A stretch of DNA of 64,000 bases from Hirsutella rhossiliensis (GCF_020360975.1 NW_025408683.1:992001-1056000); one strand, 5' to 3'. Numbered from the stretch's first letter, positions 12,290 through 23,155 are shown. The notes: generated by a model not told the origin, from the letters alone. A program made the numbers and translations.

Positions 12290-13570
12290 CTCTTTTATAA
12301 CGATATTAAAAAACGACTCCTCTACCGTCCCTATAGTCTATAAGACGATTATTATAGAGCCCTAAGATTAAGATAAGTAGGTAAAGGAGCTATAGGCTTA
12401 TATAAATAGAACTATCTATAATTTAGTCTTCTTTAATAAGCAGGACCCTCTTAACCCCCCTCTTCGTCCTAAGGCAACGGACTTTATAGAGGGAGCTACC
12501 CTCTTCTCCGAGCTAAACTCTATATAGTAGAGAGCTTTTTCTACTACCCTAGGCGACTATAAGAGTTACCGAAAGTATTACCTTTATAAGACGAAGCTAC
12601 TAACTACTGCTTATATAGTAATAACGGAATCCGTTAGTGCTATAAAGCTAATCTCTCTTCGAGAGGAAGAGACTCCTAAGTAGTAGCTTTTAAAGCTTAA
12701 GACCTCGATAGCTCCCTCGAAGGGCTATATAACTAACCGTATTAGGAAGACCTATACGGCCTACTTAGGAGCCTTTTTTACTAGGAACCTACTAGCTTCT
12801 TCGTAGCTAGCTAAGTAGGAAGAAATCCTTAAAGAAGCTAACTAATACTTCCTTATAAAAGCTCTTTCTAGCTAATAGTTATAGGATATATCTCTACTAA
12901 TAAAGCCTATTAGTAACGGTTACTCGACTATTTTTTAAGAGGCTAGCCGGGAACTAAATAAAGAGGCTACTAAAGTATAATAGTAAGTAGTTTTATTCCT
13001 TTATAGCTAGCACTTAACTTAAACGGCTCGACCTGCTGCCCCTATAGCTACTATAGCCCTTATTACTACGGCTCCCGCTGCTGCTACTACGGCTATTGCT
13101 CCTTTAGCTCTACCTCCCTTAAGAGCATTAACACCGTCTTTAATAGCTGCCCTAGGCCCGGCCCCGGCTACGTATCTTGCTCCGGGCCCGGCCCCGGTCC
13201 CGTTAGTTAGTCCGGCCCGACTAGTCCCTTAATAGACCTTTTAGTCCGTTAGTCAAAAAATTAAGGAACTAATCGAAATCGAACCTCTTCGTTAAAATTA
13301 GTAATAAGGGGTAAAAAGGGGGGGTTTTTAAGTAGACCTTCTAGAAAGGGACGAGGATTCCTCGAAGAGATAATATACGAGGAGGAATCGACCTACCTAC
13401 TAAGTATATAAGAAGCCCTATTAGCTAGAAGACTACTAGTAGGTCTTTAAGGAAAACCGACTTAAAGGTATTAACCCTTTAAAGAGGCTATAAGAAATAG
13501 TATAATAGTCTCTTAAGTAGGACCCCTCGTTATAAAAGAAGATAGACGAGATTCGGGTTGCTTAGAAATA
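12290..13570 (+). pseudogene. Copia gag (RIP-degraded)
   Basis: Capsid-coding part of the Copia polyprotein. A reading frame with RIP-type stops covers about 12300-13000. It is followed by a GC-rich Pro/Ala/Thr low-complexity linker (about 13020-13230) that kept its CpG and GpC and so stands out from the surroundings. The linker is interrupted by few RIP sites because Pro/Ala codons of the CCG/GCC type contain no CpA. I did not recognise a zinc knuckle with confidence. Homologous copies: 10264-11672 (+), 35960-34780 (-), 44560-43400 (-). Confidence 0.6.
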
Positions 13571-13599
13571 GTAACTAATAACGCCGCTGCCTCTACTCG

Positions 13600-16500
13600 A
13601 GCTATAAATTCGAGGAAAAATAGTTAATATAGTAAATCCGGCCTTTATCTTTCCTATAGATTAATAAGGCTAAGACTAACCGTTAGGACCCTCCGACTAT
13701 CCCCTATAAAAATTAGCTATCCTTAACTCCGCTACTTCCCTCGATATCTATAATATACTCTTATAATTCCGGTCCTTTAAGAAGGTATAAAGGGAATACC
13801 TTATTACTAGGGAATTAACTATATAGATAGAGGGATACGGAAGGGTGAATTTTATAATAAAATTACCTAATAGATCTATATAAATTCTTCGAAGAAAAAG
13901 GGTAGCTTTTTACCCTTGATTTTTAACGAGCCTAATTTCCTTCCGCCTTCTTCGAAAGGAAGGGATCTTCTAAGATACGACGTCTAAGCCTATAAGGCTA
14001 GTCTAGAAGAATTAGACTATTAGGCTTATCTAGGAGAAATTCGGTTAATTTATTCTTAAATTCCGACCTATCCTTAGGAAGGAACCTCTTAATAAGTTAG
14101 CTTTCCCTACTAGGAGGAATAGGTCTACTATAAAGGACCCTCTTCTAGCAGCCTAAGGAGACGGTCTTCGTTAGCACGTATAACTAAGTTACCTAGGCCC
14201 CCTAGCTTTATATAAGCTAGGATAATAATAGGGCGTACGAATAAAGGGCCTAAAGACCGTCGAATACGAATACTACGGCTAAGGGAAAACTAGGAGACGA
14301 ATTTCTAGACGGACCTTAATACGGCCAGACTAGCCGTATAAGGAAATTTAGGTCGACTAGACCGACGTCTCTAAGGATTAGGAAAGCTTCGTTAGGGTAA
14401 TGTTTTTTATAGACGCCTTTTTAGGGATAGTTTTCCCCTATTTCTTACGGACCTACCTAAGTAAGTATAACTAGTCTACCCTCCGGGACTTCGTTAACTA
14501 GATAAAATCCTACTTTAGCTACGAGGTAAAGAAGATACGGTCTAACGGAGAGCTATTTACGAAGGATATCTTAAATTAGCTTCGAAAAAGGGGCATTTTA
14601 CCCCTCCCGTTAGCACCGAATACCTAGGCCTAGAACGAAGGGGCAGAAAGATTAGGGGGTACTATAATAGAAAGGGCCCGTACGATAAGACTTACTATAA
14701 GGCTTCTATACGACCTTTAGAGGGAAGTCGTTAAGACCGCCTATTACCTTTAGAACCGGACCCTTAGAGGGACTACCTAAGGAATAGACTAGAAATCCCC
14801 CCTTAAGCTCTTTACGAAAAAGAGGGCCTTGCTAGCCTACCTTTATGCCTATAGCTATAAGGCATACGTAATAACTACCGATATATAGCTAAAAAGGAAG
14901 AAGAAAAGAAAGCTTAATCCGAGAGCCTTTATTAGTTACCTCGTTAGTTATAATTCTACGAATACCTTTTAGATCTAGATTCCTTTTCTACGGAAGGTTA
15001 TTTTAACTAGGGATATAATTTTCGACGAATCTAGCTTCTTTAACGGAAAGAGGGATTAATAGCCCCTCTTACTCTCTTAACGTTAGCTAATTTAGAAGAT
15101 CTAAATTCCCCCTTCCTAATAGTCTTAAGAATAGGTCCTAGATAAGGAAACGGAAAAAGAAACCAACGTCGAAGTAGTCGAGGATAACGCCGACTTCGAA
15201 GAAGAGGAAGCTACTAGATTAAATAATCTAGACGAAGAAGGAGACTATAGGAAAGCGGTAGAGCTAGAATACGCCTACCTCCCTACGCCTCCTCTTATAG
15301 AATAAGAAGAAGATCTAGAAGCAGCTTTTTTAGTTAGTCTTCCCGTCTCGGCCCCTAAGGGGGTAGGAAAGGCCCCTCTCTTAAAGGATTACCCGGCTGC
15401 CTTTTTATCCCTGCTTCGAAAAGCAAAGGAAGGTATAGGGCCCGATATAAAAGAAGACTAACCTCTCCCTTATTTCGATCGTTTTTCCGACTTCTACCTA
15501 ACGCTAATAGAAGACGGTTCCTACGGAGCGTTTATAGCAGGCTGGCTCTTTAAGCTATAGTTATTAGCAAGGAAGGTATATAAAAGAGACCTCCTAGACC
15601 TACTAGCAAACTAAAAGCAGCTAGAAAAACACCCCTTTAAAGACTAGTTTTTCTAGGCCTAGAAAGACTACCTAGCCTTATATAAAGAGATAGGGTCTTT
15701 CGAAAAGGTCCTTAAGGAAAAAGTAAGAGGAAAATAGGTCCTTAGCTATAAGTAGGTCTTTATCTATAAGACTAATAAACACGGCTTCCTTTAAAAGTAT
15801 AAAGCCCGGCTAGGTGTCTATAGGAATTAATAGGAAAAGGGGGATCTACCTACTAGGGCAACCACCCTAGTAGGGATGTCTTTTCGGACCCTTATAGCTA
15901 TAGTAGTAGAATTCGACCTCGAGCTCGATTAGATAGATATAGTTAACGCCTTCGTTAACTGCCCTCTTAAGGAAGAAGAAGTTATCTATATACGACTTCC
16001 TCTTAGTTTCTAATAACTAGGAAAGGTTCTATAGCTTAGGAAAGCTCTATACGGACTACGAAGATTACCCCTTCTTTAGCAATAGCATTTAATAGGCTCC
16101 CTCGAAGCCCTAGGCTTTACGAAAGTCCCTTAGGAACTATATATAATATAGAAGGGTAAAATCACGGTCTTCTTCTACGTCGACGATATTATCTAGGCCT
16201 ACCTAAAAGAGGAAGAAGCTATTACTAGGGAGGCTATACGAGGCCTATAATAAAGGTATAAGATAACTAAGCTAGGGGAGCTAAAGTAGTTCCTAGGGAT
16301 ACGAATCCTTTAGAATAGGTCCTAACGGACTATCTAGCTTACCTAAGACGCCTATATCGATAAGGTCGCTTATAAATTCCTCCTTAATTCCCTCGATAAG
16401 AAGCTTCCCTCTATGCCTATATTAAACGAAGAGCTTTTACCTAATCCGTCCTTTTAAGCTAGGGAGTAAGAGAAACACTAATATTTATAAAAGGTAGGCT

Positions 16501-17200
16501 CCCTGCTTTTTTTAGCTATTTCTACTAGACCGGATATCTCTTTTACGGTCTCCCGGCTAGCTAGGTATAACTAGAATCCTAGCCCTAGGTATTAAGAAGC
16601 AGTAAATAAAGCTATCCTTTATCTCTATTTAACGAGATTATATAGTCTACGCCTAAGATAGTAGGGAAGGAAATAAGCTGCCGAAGTCTTCCTTTATTTA
16701 AGCGATTCGTCCTTTACAGACAATTTATTAGATAGAAAGAGCTTATAGGGGTATATTATATCCCTTTTTAGAGGAACTATTACTTAGAGAGCTTCGAAGT
16801 AAGCTACCGTTACTATATTAAGCATAGAAGCAGAGCTACTAGCTCTTTTAAAAGCGTTAAAAGAAGCGATTTTCCTTAGCTTACTATTAATATCGTTACG
16901 ACTATAAATTCCGTCCCCGTTAGCTATAGAATGCGATAATATATAGACTATACGAATTCTTATAGAGGAAAATAGTAAGCTATCGACCTAGCTACGGTAT
17001 ATCGATATCTACTAGTATTAGTTACGCTAAGAGGTCTAAAGGGGACTTATTTCCGTTCGTTAGGTTCTAACGGCATCGATAAAAGCCAACGGTCTTACGA
17101 AGCCCCTACTAAAGCAGAAGCTAGCTATCTTTTTATAGTAAATTAGGCTAGAAGACGTTCGAGAGAAGCTATCCTTAGAAGCCCGCCTTAAGAATCTATA
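13600..17200 (+). pseudogene. Copia pol: integrase, reverse transcriptase, RNase H (RIP-degraded)
   Basis: Integrase core is readable at about 14400-14900: an IDAFLGIVFPYFLRTY-like stretch, then a QNEGAER-like Asn/Glu box at 14620-14660. Reverse transcriptase spans about 15850-16500, with a D-Q-I-D-x-VNAFVN motif at 15920-15960, ALYGLR at 16040-16060, and the catalytic box Phe-Tyr-Val-Asp-Asp with YVDD at 16176-16187. RNase H follows at about 16700-17150. Most internal stops sit where Gln or Trp is expected, as RIP predicts. Integrase before RT identifies Copia rather than Gypsy. Inactive. Confidence 0.8.
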
Positions 17201-17529
17201 AGAGGAGCTAATAGCACGTAGGAGGAAGGAGACGTCTATAGCTAAAGAGAGGAATTAGGACTTATCCTAAAGGAGGGCCCCTAGCTTAATTAGGACTTAT
17301 TCTTCTTAAAGGCCCCCTTTTTAGGGACTTGTCCTTAGAGAAGCCCCCCTTTCTTATAGGACTTGATTTCCTCTTTAGGCCCCTTTTTCCTAAAGTAGGT
17401 CTAAAAGAGCCCGGGGCTAAAACCCGGATTTCTCGAGTAGGGGATAAGTATAGACTAAGACCTCTTCTATACGCTTACTAGCCCGAAGCCGTATTAGCTA
17501 TGCCCTTACTATAAGGGCAGGATATAGCT

Positions 17530-17538
17530 AAGGGGGTG
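17530..17538 (+). other. Copia polypurine tract
   Basis: AAGGGGGTG immediately before the 3' LTR. The same tract precedes the LTR in all Copia copies and in the TRIM (23147-23155), pointing to a common reverse-transcription machinery. Confidence 0.65.
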
Positions 17539-18014
17539 TATCGCGAAGCGTGGCTTAATTTCGTAGTTCTCGGAGATATCCCTTAGCACGAGGGACCTAG
17601 GAAGCTAAAAAACAGGTTTTAAGGAAGGAGCTAAAAGGAGGTATAGAGAGGAGGGTAGGGGTAAGAGGGGAAGCAAAAGTAGCGATAGCTTCGTATAGAG
17701 GTAGCGAGAGATAAGACGGATATACCGGCAACGGCTAGAAAGGAGGGGAAAAACCAGTAAAAAGCTCGGTAGTCGAAAGGATATTAGTAGCTTCTTTAAG
17801 TAGGATCTTCTTTATTAATTAAGATGCTAGATAGGTATAAAGAGGGGCGTTAGATAGAGGAAAGAAGGAGAATTAAGGTAGTATAATAATTACTCCCTTA
17901 CTATAATTGCTACTCTTATAAGAATTAAATCTCTCTGCCCTGCCTATCCGACCCCTTACTTCTAATTTTACCTTTATATATTTTTATATACTTCTCGTAT
18001 CTCTCTTCGCGAGA
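17539..18014 (+). repeat. Copia 3' LTR
   Basis: 476 bp, starts TATCGCGAAGCGTGG and ends TTCGCGAGA. Retains several CpA/TpG and CpG sites and is one of the least mutated Copia LTRs in the window. Lies inside Gypsy B gag on its right side. Confidence 0.85.
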
Positions 18015-18641
18015 CTTATACTATAGTCCTTATTATATATAAGAGCGTCTCTTTAATATTAAGGAGGAATTTACTAAAGGTCTATCTATCTCTTTACTTA
18101 AGGGTCTATAGCTTATTTTATACCTTCTTTAGCTCTTATATATTACTAAATATATATATAAGGTATTAAAAGAAGTCCTATAGGTTATATTTATCTTTAA
18201 GGCCGCCCTTATCTTAGAATCTAAAGATCTACTATATCTAAAGCTTTAGTAGTATATAAAAGAGTAAATATTACGCTATATTATAATAGCTATTAAGGCC
18301 CTATTTCTCGTTAATTATAAACTTTATTTATAGCTAGCTAAGAAAAAAGTAAAAAGACTTTAACTTATTATCTTTAGTTAACTAAGAGAGCGGCTTCTAT
18401 ACTAATAATATCGCTACTATAACTAGTATTATAAAGCTTATAAGGGTTATTACTAGTCTTATAAATAGCTCTCTTAATATAGTAAGAACCTTATCTTTCT
18501 TATAAGCTATCGCGCTTTTAATTAGTTTTAGGATAGCGATAATACTTCCTATTTATTTAAAGAAGGGTAAAATACTCTTTTAAAAAAGTAGTACCTTCTT
18601 TAAAAAGATATTTATTAGATCTATTAGTTAATAGCTTATAC
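18015..18641 (-). mobile_element. Gypsy B copy 2, 5' part of gag (RIP-degraded)
   Basis: Aligns with 6297-6924 of Gypsy B copy 1 on the same strand. The remainder of gag and pol is absent because the Copia stack is joined here. Heavily mutated at both CpA and CpG. Confidence 0.75.
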
Positions 18642-18827
18642 TATTATAGAGTAAGTAGAAGTATATATATAGGTACTATTTATAGGATATTATTAATAAG
18701 CTATATAAAGCTCTTTTATACGCGGCTAGCCTATATATATATATATAAGATCTAGCCCTTTATATATAACTATATAGTTTAGGCTATAGCTTAAGCTTAT
18801 AACCTATAATAGTTAAAGACTCTTATA
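18642..18827 (-). repeat. 5' LTR of Gypsy B copy 2
   Basis: 186 bp, TATTATAGAG to GACTCTTATA, same length and ends as 6925-7110. Confidence 0.8.
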
Positions 18828-18863
18828 GTATATACTTTTTATAACTATATTAAGGTCTATTAA

Positions 18864-19559
18864 TATAAGAATATACCCTTATATTCTTATTTTACTATTA
18901 TAAAGAAATAATAAGTATAGGGAGGCTCTATAGAATAAGCTAGTAAAAAGAGGCTCTATAATATAGTCTAAGGGAATAACCCTTATAGATAAAGACCTTT
19001 ACTAAATATCTATACCTTCCTTTAGGAAAAGCGGGTTAAGATAAGCCTATCCTAATAAATAGAAATATATATAAAATGCAGAAGTTAATTACGAGTAGAA
19101 CGGATACCCTATTACCTATTTTAGCTTAGCGGTTCCGAAGATATCCGTGATATAAGAATAGGTAGGGCATAGAACATTCTAGTTAAATCTACTACTTATA
19201 CTAGAACCTATAGTCTTACGTTAACTATTACGTTATAATTAGACCACTTACTAAGTTAGGAAGACATACTATAGATAGAGCTTTTTAAGCACTATAGAAT
19301 ATATTAGAAAGTTAACTAATTAGTCTACTAGTAGGTAAGTAATAGTCTATAAAAGATAAAGGATTTCCCTAGGAGTAGTAGATAAAATAAGTAAGTTTAT
19401 AAGTATCTTTTATAACGCTATTCTTTTAATATATTATTTAGCCCCTTATATGCTCGTTATAAATTCCGGACGAAATCCTACCCTATATTCCTTCGACCGA
19501 TCGTTCCGCTTATAGTATAGATTACCTAATCCTACGCTTACTACTTATACCTTCTAATA
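18864..19559 (+). repeat. Solo LTR, family D, copy 1 (RIP-mutated)
   Basis: 696-bp sequence closely matching 50878-51574. Begins TATAAGAATA and ends CTTCTAATA (TGTAAG...CTTACA-type termini in the better copy). A perfect 5-bp TSD ATTAA lies at 18859-18863 and 19560-19564. No internal region of this family exists in the window, so it is a solo LTR left by LTR-LTR recombination. A TATA-like TCTATAAAAG lies at about 19350. Confidence 0.85.
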
Positions 19560-19770
19560 ATTAAGAAGGAAGCTTTTTAGCGGTTAAGCTAGCTAATAAG
19601 GGCTTTTACTTTATAGGCCTTAAAGGGATTTATAAAAAGGTTTTAATAAGGGTAGTATAAGTTAAAGTCCCTTACTAATAAAAAGGGCTATTATAAAAGC
19701 TAAGCTAGAAGTAGTAGCCTTTTTATTATAAGGGGCCCTTACTAGCCTTAGCTAGCTAGGTATTAAGGAG

Positions 19771-19937
19771 TAAGTAGAGGCATAGGCTTAGGTACGGTCT
19801 ATTAAAAGAAGGTTAATAATCTATAAAGGGGAAAAGAAAGAAAAGTACGGGCCTAGCCTATATAGGCGCGGAGGCCGCTTATATATAGACTTAGCCTAGA
19901 CCTTAGTCTAGGCCTATATAAGGCAAAAGCCCTTATA
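19771..19937 (+). repeat. 5' LTR of family E
   Basis: 167 bp, TAAGTAGAGG to CCCTTATA (RIP form of a TG...CA terminus). Contains a hairpin CCTAGACC-TTA-GTCTAGG near the 3' end. Same length as its partner at 21467. Confidence 0.75.
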
Positions 19938-20292
19938 TTATACCCTTACCTAGCTTTTAAAGAAGCGCGCCTTTAAATAATACCTAATACCGCGCTTAAA
20001 GGGATAGAACCCTCGCGCGGACTATATACGCTTAGTTAGGGAAAAAAACATTAGTAAATAATATATAATACCCTCTTAAGCGAGCTTCTTAGATTAACTA
20101 TATTATTAGTAAGGGCCGCGCCTTAGAGTCGGGCTTTAATACTTCTAGCTAAGAAGTAAAGGTATATAGAATAGCGCGTAGCGAGCTTTAGTAAGCTTAT
20201 AGTATCCTATCCCGCTTATATTAGTATATAGTAGTAGCTACTAGTACTATAATATAAGGGACGGTACTTTAGTATATAAGGCTCCGCTCCCT

Positions 20293-20312
20293 CTTATATA
20301 AGGCTATATAAG
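20293..20312 (+). promoter_or_regulatory. TATA-rich promoter-like stretch of element E
   Basis: Two TATATAAG-type boxes about 75-90 bp before the likely start of the degraded gene at 20381. No other promoter signal was identified; RIP creates TA-rich sequence, so this may be partly artefact. Confidence 0.3.
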
Positions 20313-20380
20313 CACTCCCTTTTGCTATAGTTATATTATATTAGCGGCCTTCCTATATCTTAGCCGCCTTTTTAGTCGCT

Positions 20381-21469
20381 ATAGGCATACGTCCTATCTA
20401 TATAGTAGCTACTACTATACGTAAGGGGACGCCGACGAAGCCTATAAAGGCGTTACTAAGATTACTTATTGCTAGAGTTACTATCGTCGAACCTAACCTC
20501 CGTTCTATCTTAGCGCGTATACCCCTCTACTACTTAAAGTACGTTTACCCGCGCCTCTTAGCGTAGGTACTTTAAAAACTAATAGGATTTACTACTATAG
20601 CTTATATAGTAACCCTCCTATCGCTACCTCTTTCTATCCTCCGTCCTTAAGGTAGAGATAGAGATATCTATAGTATTACTAGCGTTATCCTCTTTTTATA
20701 CTATAAAAGAAGATAAAAAAAGAAACTTATTACTACTAAGCTCGCGAAGAAAGTAAATAAGATCGGTATATATATCTAGTAATATAAGCCTTTTACTTAA
20801 ATAGGTATACTAATCTATATTTAAGCTTATAATAAGGTAATTATACTTTACTATATTAGGCTAGCTATATATATCTACTTAATAAAGCACCTCTTCGAAC
20901 TATATAAGGTAGGCTAGAATAGCTTTACTTTACTTTTAACGGAGCATTATAAGCTCTTAGCTTACCGACTTAGCTATATTAGGTTCGCTATAATTAGTAT
21001 AGAGCTTTACGAGGAGGTTAGCTAGTCTATTTATATTAATACGCGTAAATAGTAAGAGATACCTTTATAGGTATATAGATAGGCTCGCGTAAAAATAGTC
21101 GAATTAAGCATAGATATCCCTTATTACGGCGCTATTAATATAGAGCTTTACTTTTATATAAAGTAGCTATAGCTCGAGCTCCGCGGAGGAGCTATCGAAC
21201 TTACTAAGGTATAGTAGTACCGCTCTTAGTTATATAAAGCCCTACTATTATAAGAGGCTCTTAATTACCTAGGCGAACTAAGTATTAAGTTCGCCTTAAT
21301 TTTATAACGATAGGAGTATAAATATTTCGCGTATATATATACTAGCGCGGGCGGTTTAACTAAACTAGGTAATTAAACGTTAGCTTTAAAGGTAGCTAAA
21401 AATAGCTATTCTATATATAGGGATATAAAGAGGGTAAAATAAAAGGTAGATTATACTATTATAAAGTAA
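20381..21469 (+). pseudogene. Gag-sized gene of element E, function unknown (RIP-degraded)
   Basis: About 363 codons stay in one frame if TAA and TAG are read as former Gln codons (CAA, CAG). The frame ends at a TAA that is the first codon of the 3' LTR. The former ATG is not certain: ATA at 20381 or 20387 is a candidate. The predicted protein is rich in Leu, His/Tyr, Gln and basic residues. Its C-terminal third reads like a helical or coiled-coil segment (ELRGGAIELTKV at about 21178-21213, EALNYLGELSIKFALIL at about 21256-21310). I see no zinc knuckle or catalytic motif. A second copy of the C-terminal third is at 45213-45532. A capsid-like Gag is the best guess from context, not from a recognised domain. 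Confidence 0.5.
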
Positions 21470-21633
21470 GTAAAGGCATAGGCTTAGGTATAGTCTATTA
21501 AAAGAAGGTTAATAATCTATAAGAGGAAAAAGGAAGAGAAGTATAGGCCTAGCCTATATAAGCGCGGAGGCCGCTTATATATAAACTTAGCCTAGACCTT
21601 AGTCTAGGCCTATATAAGGTAAAAGCCCTTATA
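21467..21633 (+). repeat. 3' LTR of family E
   Basis: 167 bp, same boundaries as the 5' copy and mostly RIP-type differences. Its first codon supplies the stop of the internal gene. Confidence 0.75.
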
Positions 21634-22020
21634 CTAAGGCCCCTTTAACTTCTTTTTTACTATATAGGTTAATAAAAGTAAATAGCTTAGTACTTTCTAC
21701 CTTTATAGCTTATATATTAAAATTATAAAAAAGGTTAAAGCTATAGCTAGCTTTTATTTAAGCTTCCTTCCTCTTATAAGCTATAACCTTAGTCCTCTTA
21801 ATAAGTATAAGAAAGTTAAGAAAAGTAATAAGGGTTATAACGTTATAAGCTAGATACTAAATAAAGATATAGCTATTATTAATCTTATAAAAGTAAGGCT
21901 TATTTAATAAGAGAAGGTCTACTTTTATTTTTAAGGCTTACTTTAAAATTAATAGGTTAGCTATTTCCTACTTATTAGTATTAAACTATATAATACTAAT
22001 AAGGTTATAGTTAAGCTTAA
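21634..22020. other. RIP-degraded tract, unclassified
   Basis: TA-rich sequence with no recognised motif. It is continuous with 22490-22660 once the solo LTR and its TSD are removed: a lysine-rich plus-strand frame (about 21995-22020, then 22495-22560) crosses the insertion point. This suggests a degraded element gene hit by the LTR. Confidence 0.4.
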
Positions 22021-22489
22021 TGTTACGACCCGACCAACGGATGTTACGACCCGACCAACGGATGGCCATGACACGGGCCAGGGATGACTAACCGCTGAAG
22101 GATCACGTGACCATGCGAAAGGTGATCGGTGGATCGCCTTACGATCAAGCGAGCGGTGCTCGACGGATCGTTCATCGATCAAGGTGATCACCTCTGTGAT
22201 CACCTCCAGCACCTCGCGATCAGAGACGGGCAGTTGGGTATATATAGCTGCCCCATTTCACTCCTTTAGACTAGATAGCTCTTTAGCTTTCAACACAATC
22301 ATTACGATCCCTATCACGATCTCATCTCTGATTCCGATCACTTGATTACCTGGTTACAGTCTACGGTCTACGACCTCCGACTCATCACCAACGTGACATA
22401 CTTATCATTGCTCAGACCACGCCCTGTTGTATCTGCCAACATAAACCCCTCGACAGGTTTATCCCTTGGGAATATCACCGGTCGTCACA
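22021..22489 (+). repeat. Intact solo LTR of Gypsy family A
   Basis: 469-bp LTR with canonical ends TGTTACGACC and GGTCGTCACA and a perfect TSD CTTAA (22016-22020 and 22490-22494). It is unmutated by RIP: CpA and TpG are frequent. It contains a 21-bp tandem duplication at the 5' end (22021-22041, 22042-22062). A GATC-rich U3 includes near-identical GTGATCACC repeats at about 22185-22205, and a TATA box (GTATATATAGC) lies at about 22238-22248. The RIP-mutated form of the same LTR is at 3569-4039. It lies within older RIP-degraded sequence, so it arrived late or escaped RIP because of its short length. Confidence 0.9.
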
Positions 22490-22864
22490 CTTAAGGGGCC
22501 TAAGAAGCTTAAGGGGTCTTATAAGTATAAAGGGGCTAAGCCTATAAAGTATTAATTATACTTTTATAAACTCTATACTATACCTTATTAGTTATAATAT
22601 ACTCTCTTTTATAGTTATAATATTAAACCTTAAAGTAAGAGTAGCTTTAGCTAGCTTTATAGCTAAGGTAGCTATAATCCTTAGTTAAGTACTTTTCTAA
22701 GTAAATAGTATACTTAATAAGCTACTAATAGGTCTAAGGGTTATAGTTAAAGGAAAGGCACTTATAGTATAATATATATATAGTAAATTCCTTATAGCTA
22801 AGGTAGCTATAATTCTTAGTTAAGTACTTTTCTAAGTAAATAGTATACTTTATAAGCTATTAAT

Positions 22865-22960
22865 TATCGGAAGACGCGGTTACTAGATATATATTATTTA
22901 TAGCGCACTTATTAGAGCGCGTTCTACTTTTGCCTACGTAGCGCAATAGTCTTCGCGATA
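22865..22960 (+). repeat. TRIM copy 1, 5' LTR
   Basis: 96 bp, TATCGGAAGACGCGG to CTTCGCGATA. Same length as the 3' LTR; differences are mainly C/T and G/A. Confidence 0.85.
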
Positions 22961-23045
22961 GTTATAAGCCTAGGAGGGGATAGCATACCACCCCTATAAC
23001 TTCTAGTAACTGCGCGCGGTGCGGGGTTTAATCCCCCGTAGGCAA
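22930..23045 (+). other. tRNA-like fold spanning the TRIM 5' LTR and leader
   Basis: A 9-bp perfect inverted repeat TTGCCTACG (22930-22938) / CGTAGGCAA (23037-23045) could form an acceptor stem. TAGCGCAATAG at 22939-22949 fits the pol III A-box consensus TRGYNNARNNG. CGGGG-TTTAATC-CCCCG at 23022-23038 is a 5-bp stem with a 7-nt loop, fitting a T-arm whose conserved C56 became T by RIP (CA to TA). The 116-bp span is long for a tRNA, and the centre forms a hairpin (GTTATA...TATAAC, AGGGG...CCCCT), so an intron or a degenerate tRNA-derived sequence is possible. The T-arm and acceptor overlap by two bases in the simplest fold, so it is not a clean tRNA. Confidence 0.4.
22961..22977 (+). other. 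TRIM primer-binding site, shared with Copia
   Basis: GTTATAAGCCTAGGAGG directly after the LTR, the same as the leader after the Copia LTRs (compare 12158-12174 and the reverse complements ending at 36173 and 44728). Confidence 0.65.
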
Positions 23046-23155
23046 CTACCTCTCTTAGATTTCCTTAGGTTATTAGCGCGGCGCTTAGTGTTCGACTCCC
23101 GCGTCTTAGGCTACGGACTAGGGCTCCCGGCGGAGCCGCGATCCCTAAGGGGGTG

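Larger units (their letters stand above)
11673..18014 (+). mobile_element. Full-length Ty1/Copia retrotransposon (copy 2), RIP-inactivated
   Basis: 6.34-kb element with LTRs at 11673-12157 and 17539-18014. Domain order is gag, integrase, reverse transcriptase, RNase H, which is the Copia order. This is one of the two least mutated Copia copies here: it lost CpA but kept most CpG, so its protein can be read through RIP-type stops. The flanks are copy 1 gag on the left (ACTAC) and Gypsy B gag on the right (CTTAT). They do not form a TSD, so the two ends may not come from a single insertion event. Confidence 0.85.
19771..21633 (+). mobile_element. Short LTR element with a single gag-sized gene (family E, TR-GAG-like)
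   Basis: Two 167-bp direct repeats (19771-19937 and 21467-21633) flank a 1.53-kb interior. The interior carries one long degraded reading frame on the same strand and no integrase, RT or RNase H. Total 1863 bp. This matches the architecture of non-autonomous terminal-repeat elements that keep only a Gag-like ORF (TR-GAG). An exact TSD is not clear: TAAGG occurs a few bases outside each end (19764-19768 and 21635-21639). Further family pieces lie at 28734-28765 and 45213-45532. The assignment as a retroelement rests on LTR geometry. Confidence 0.6.

Noticed and set aside
21961..22212. 83-codon minus-strand open frame
   Set aside because: Antisense across the boundary of the intact solo LTR; the tandem 21-bp unit gives an internal peptide repeat but not a gene.
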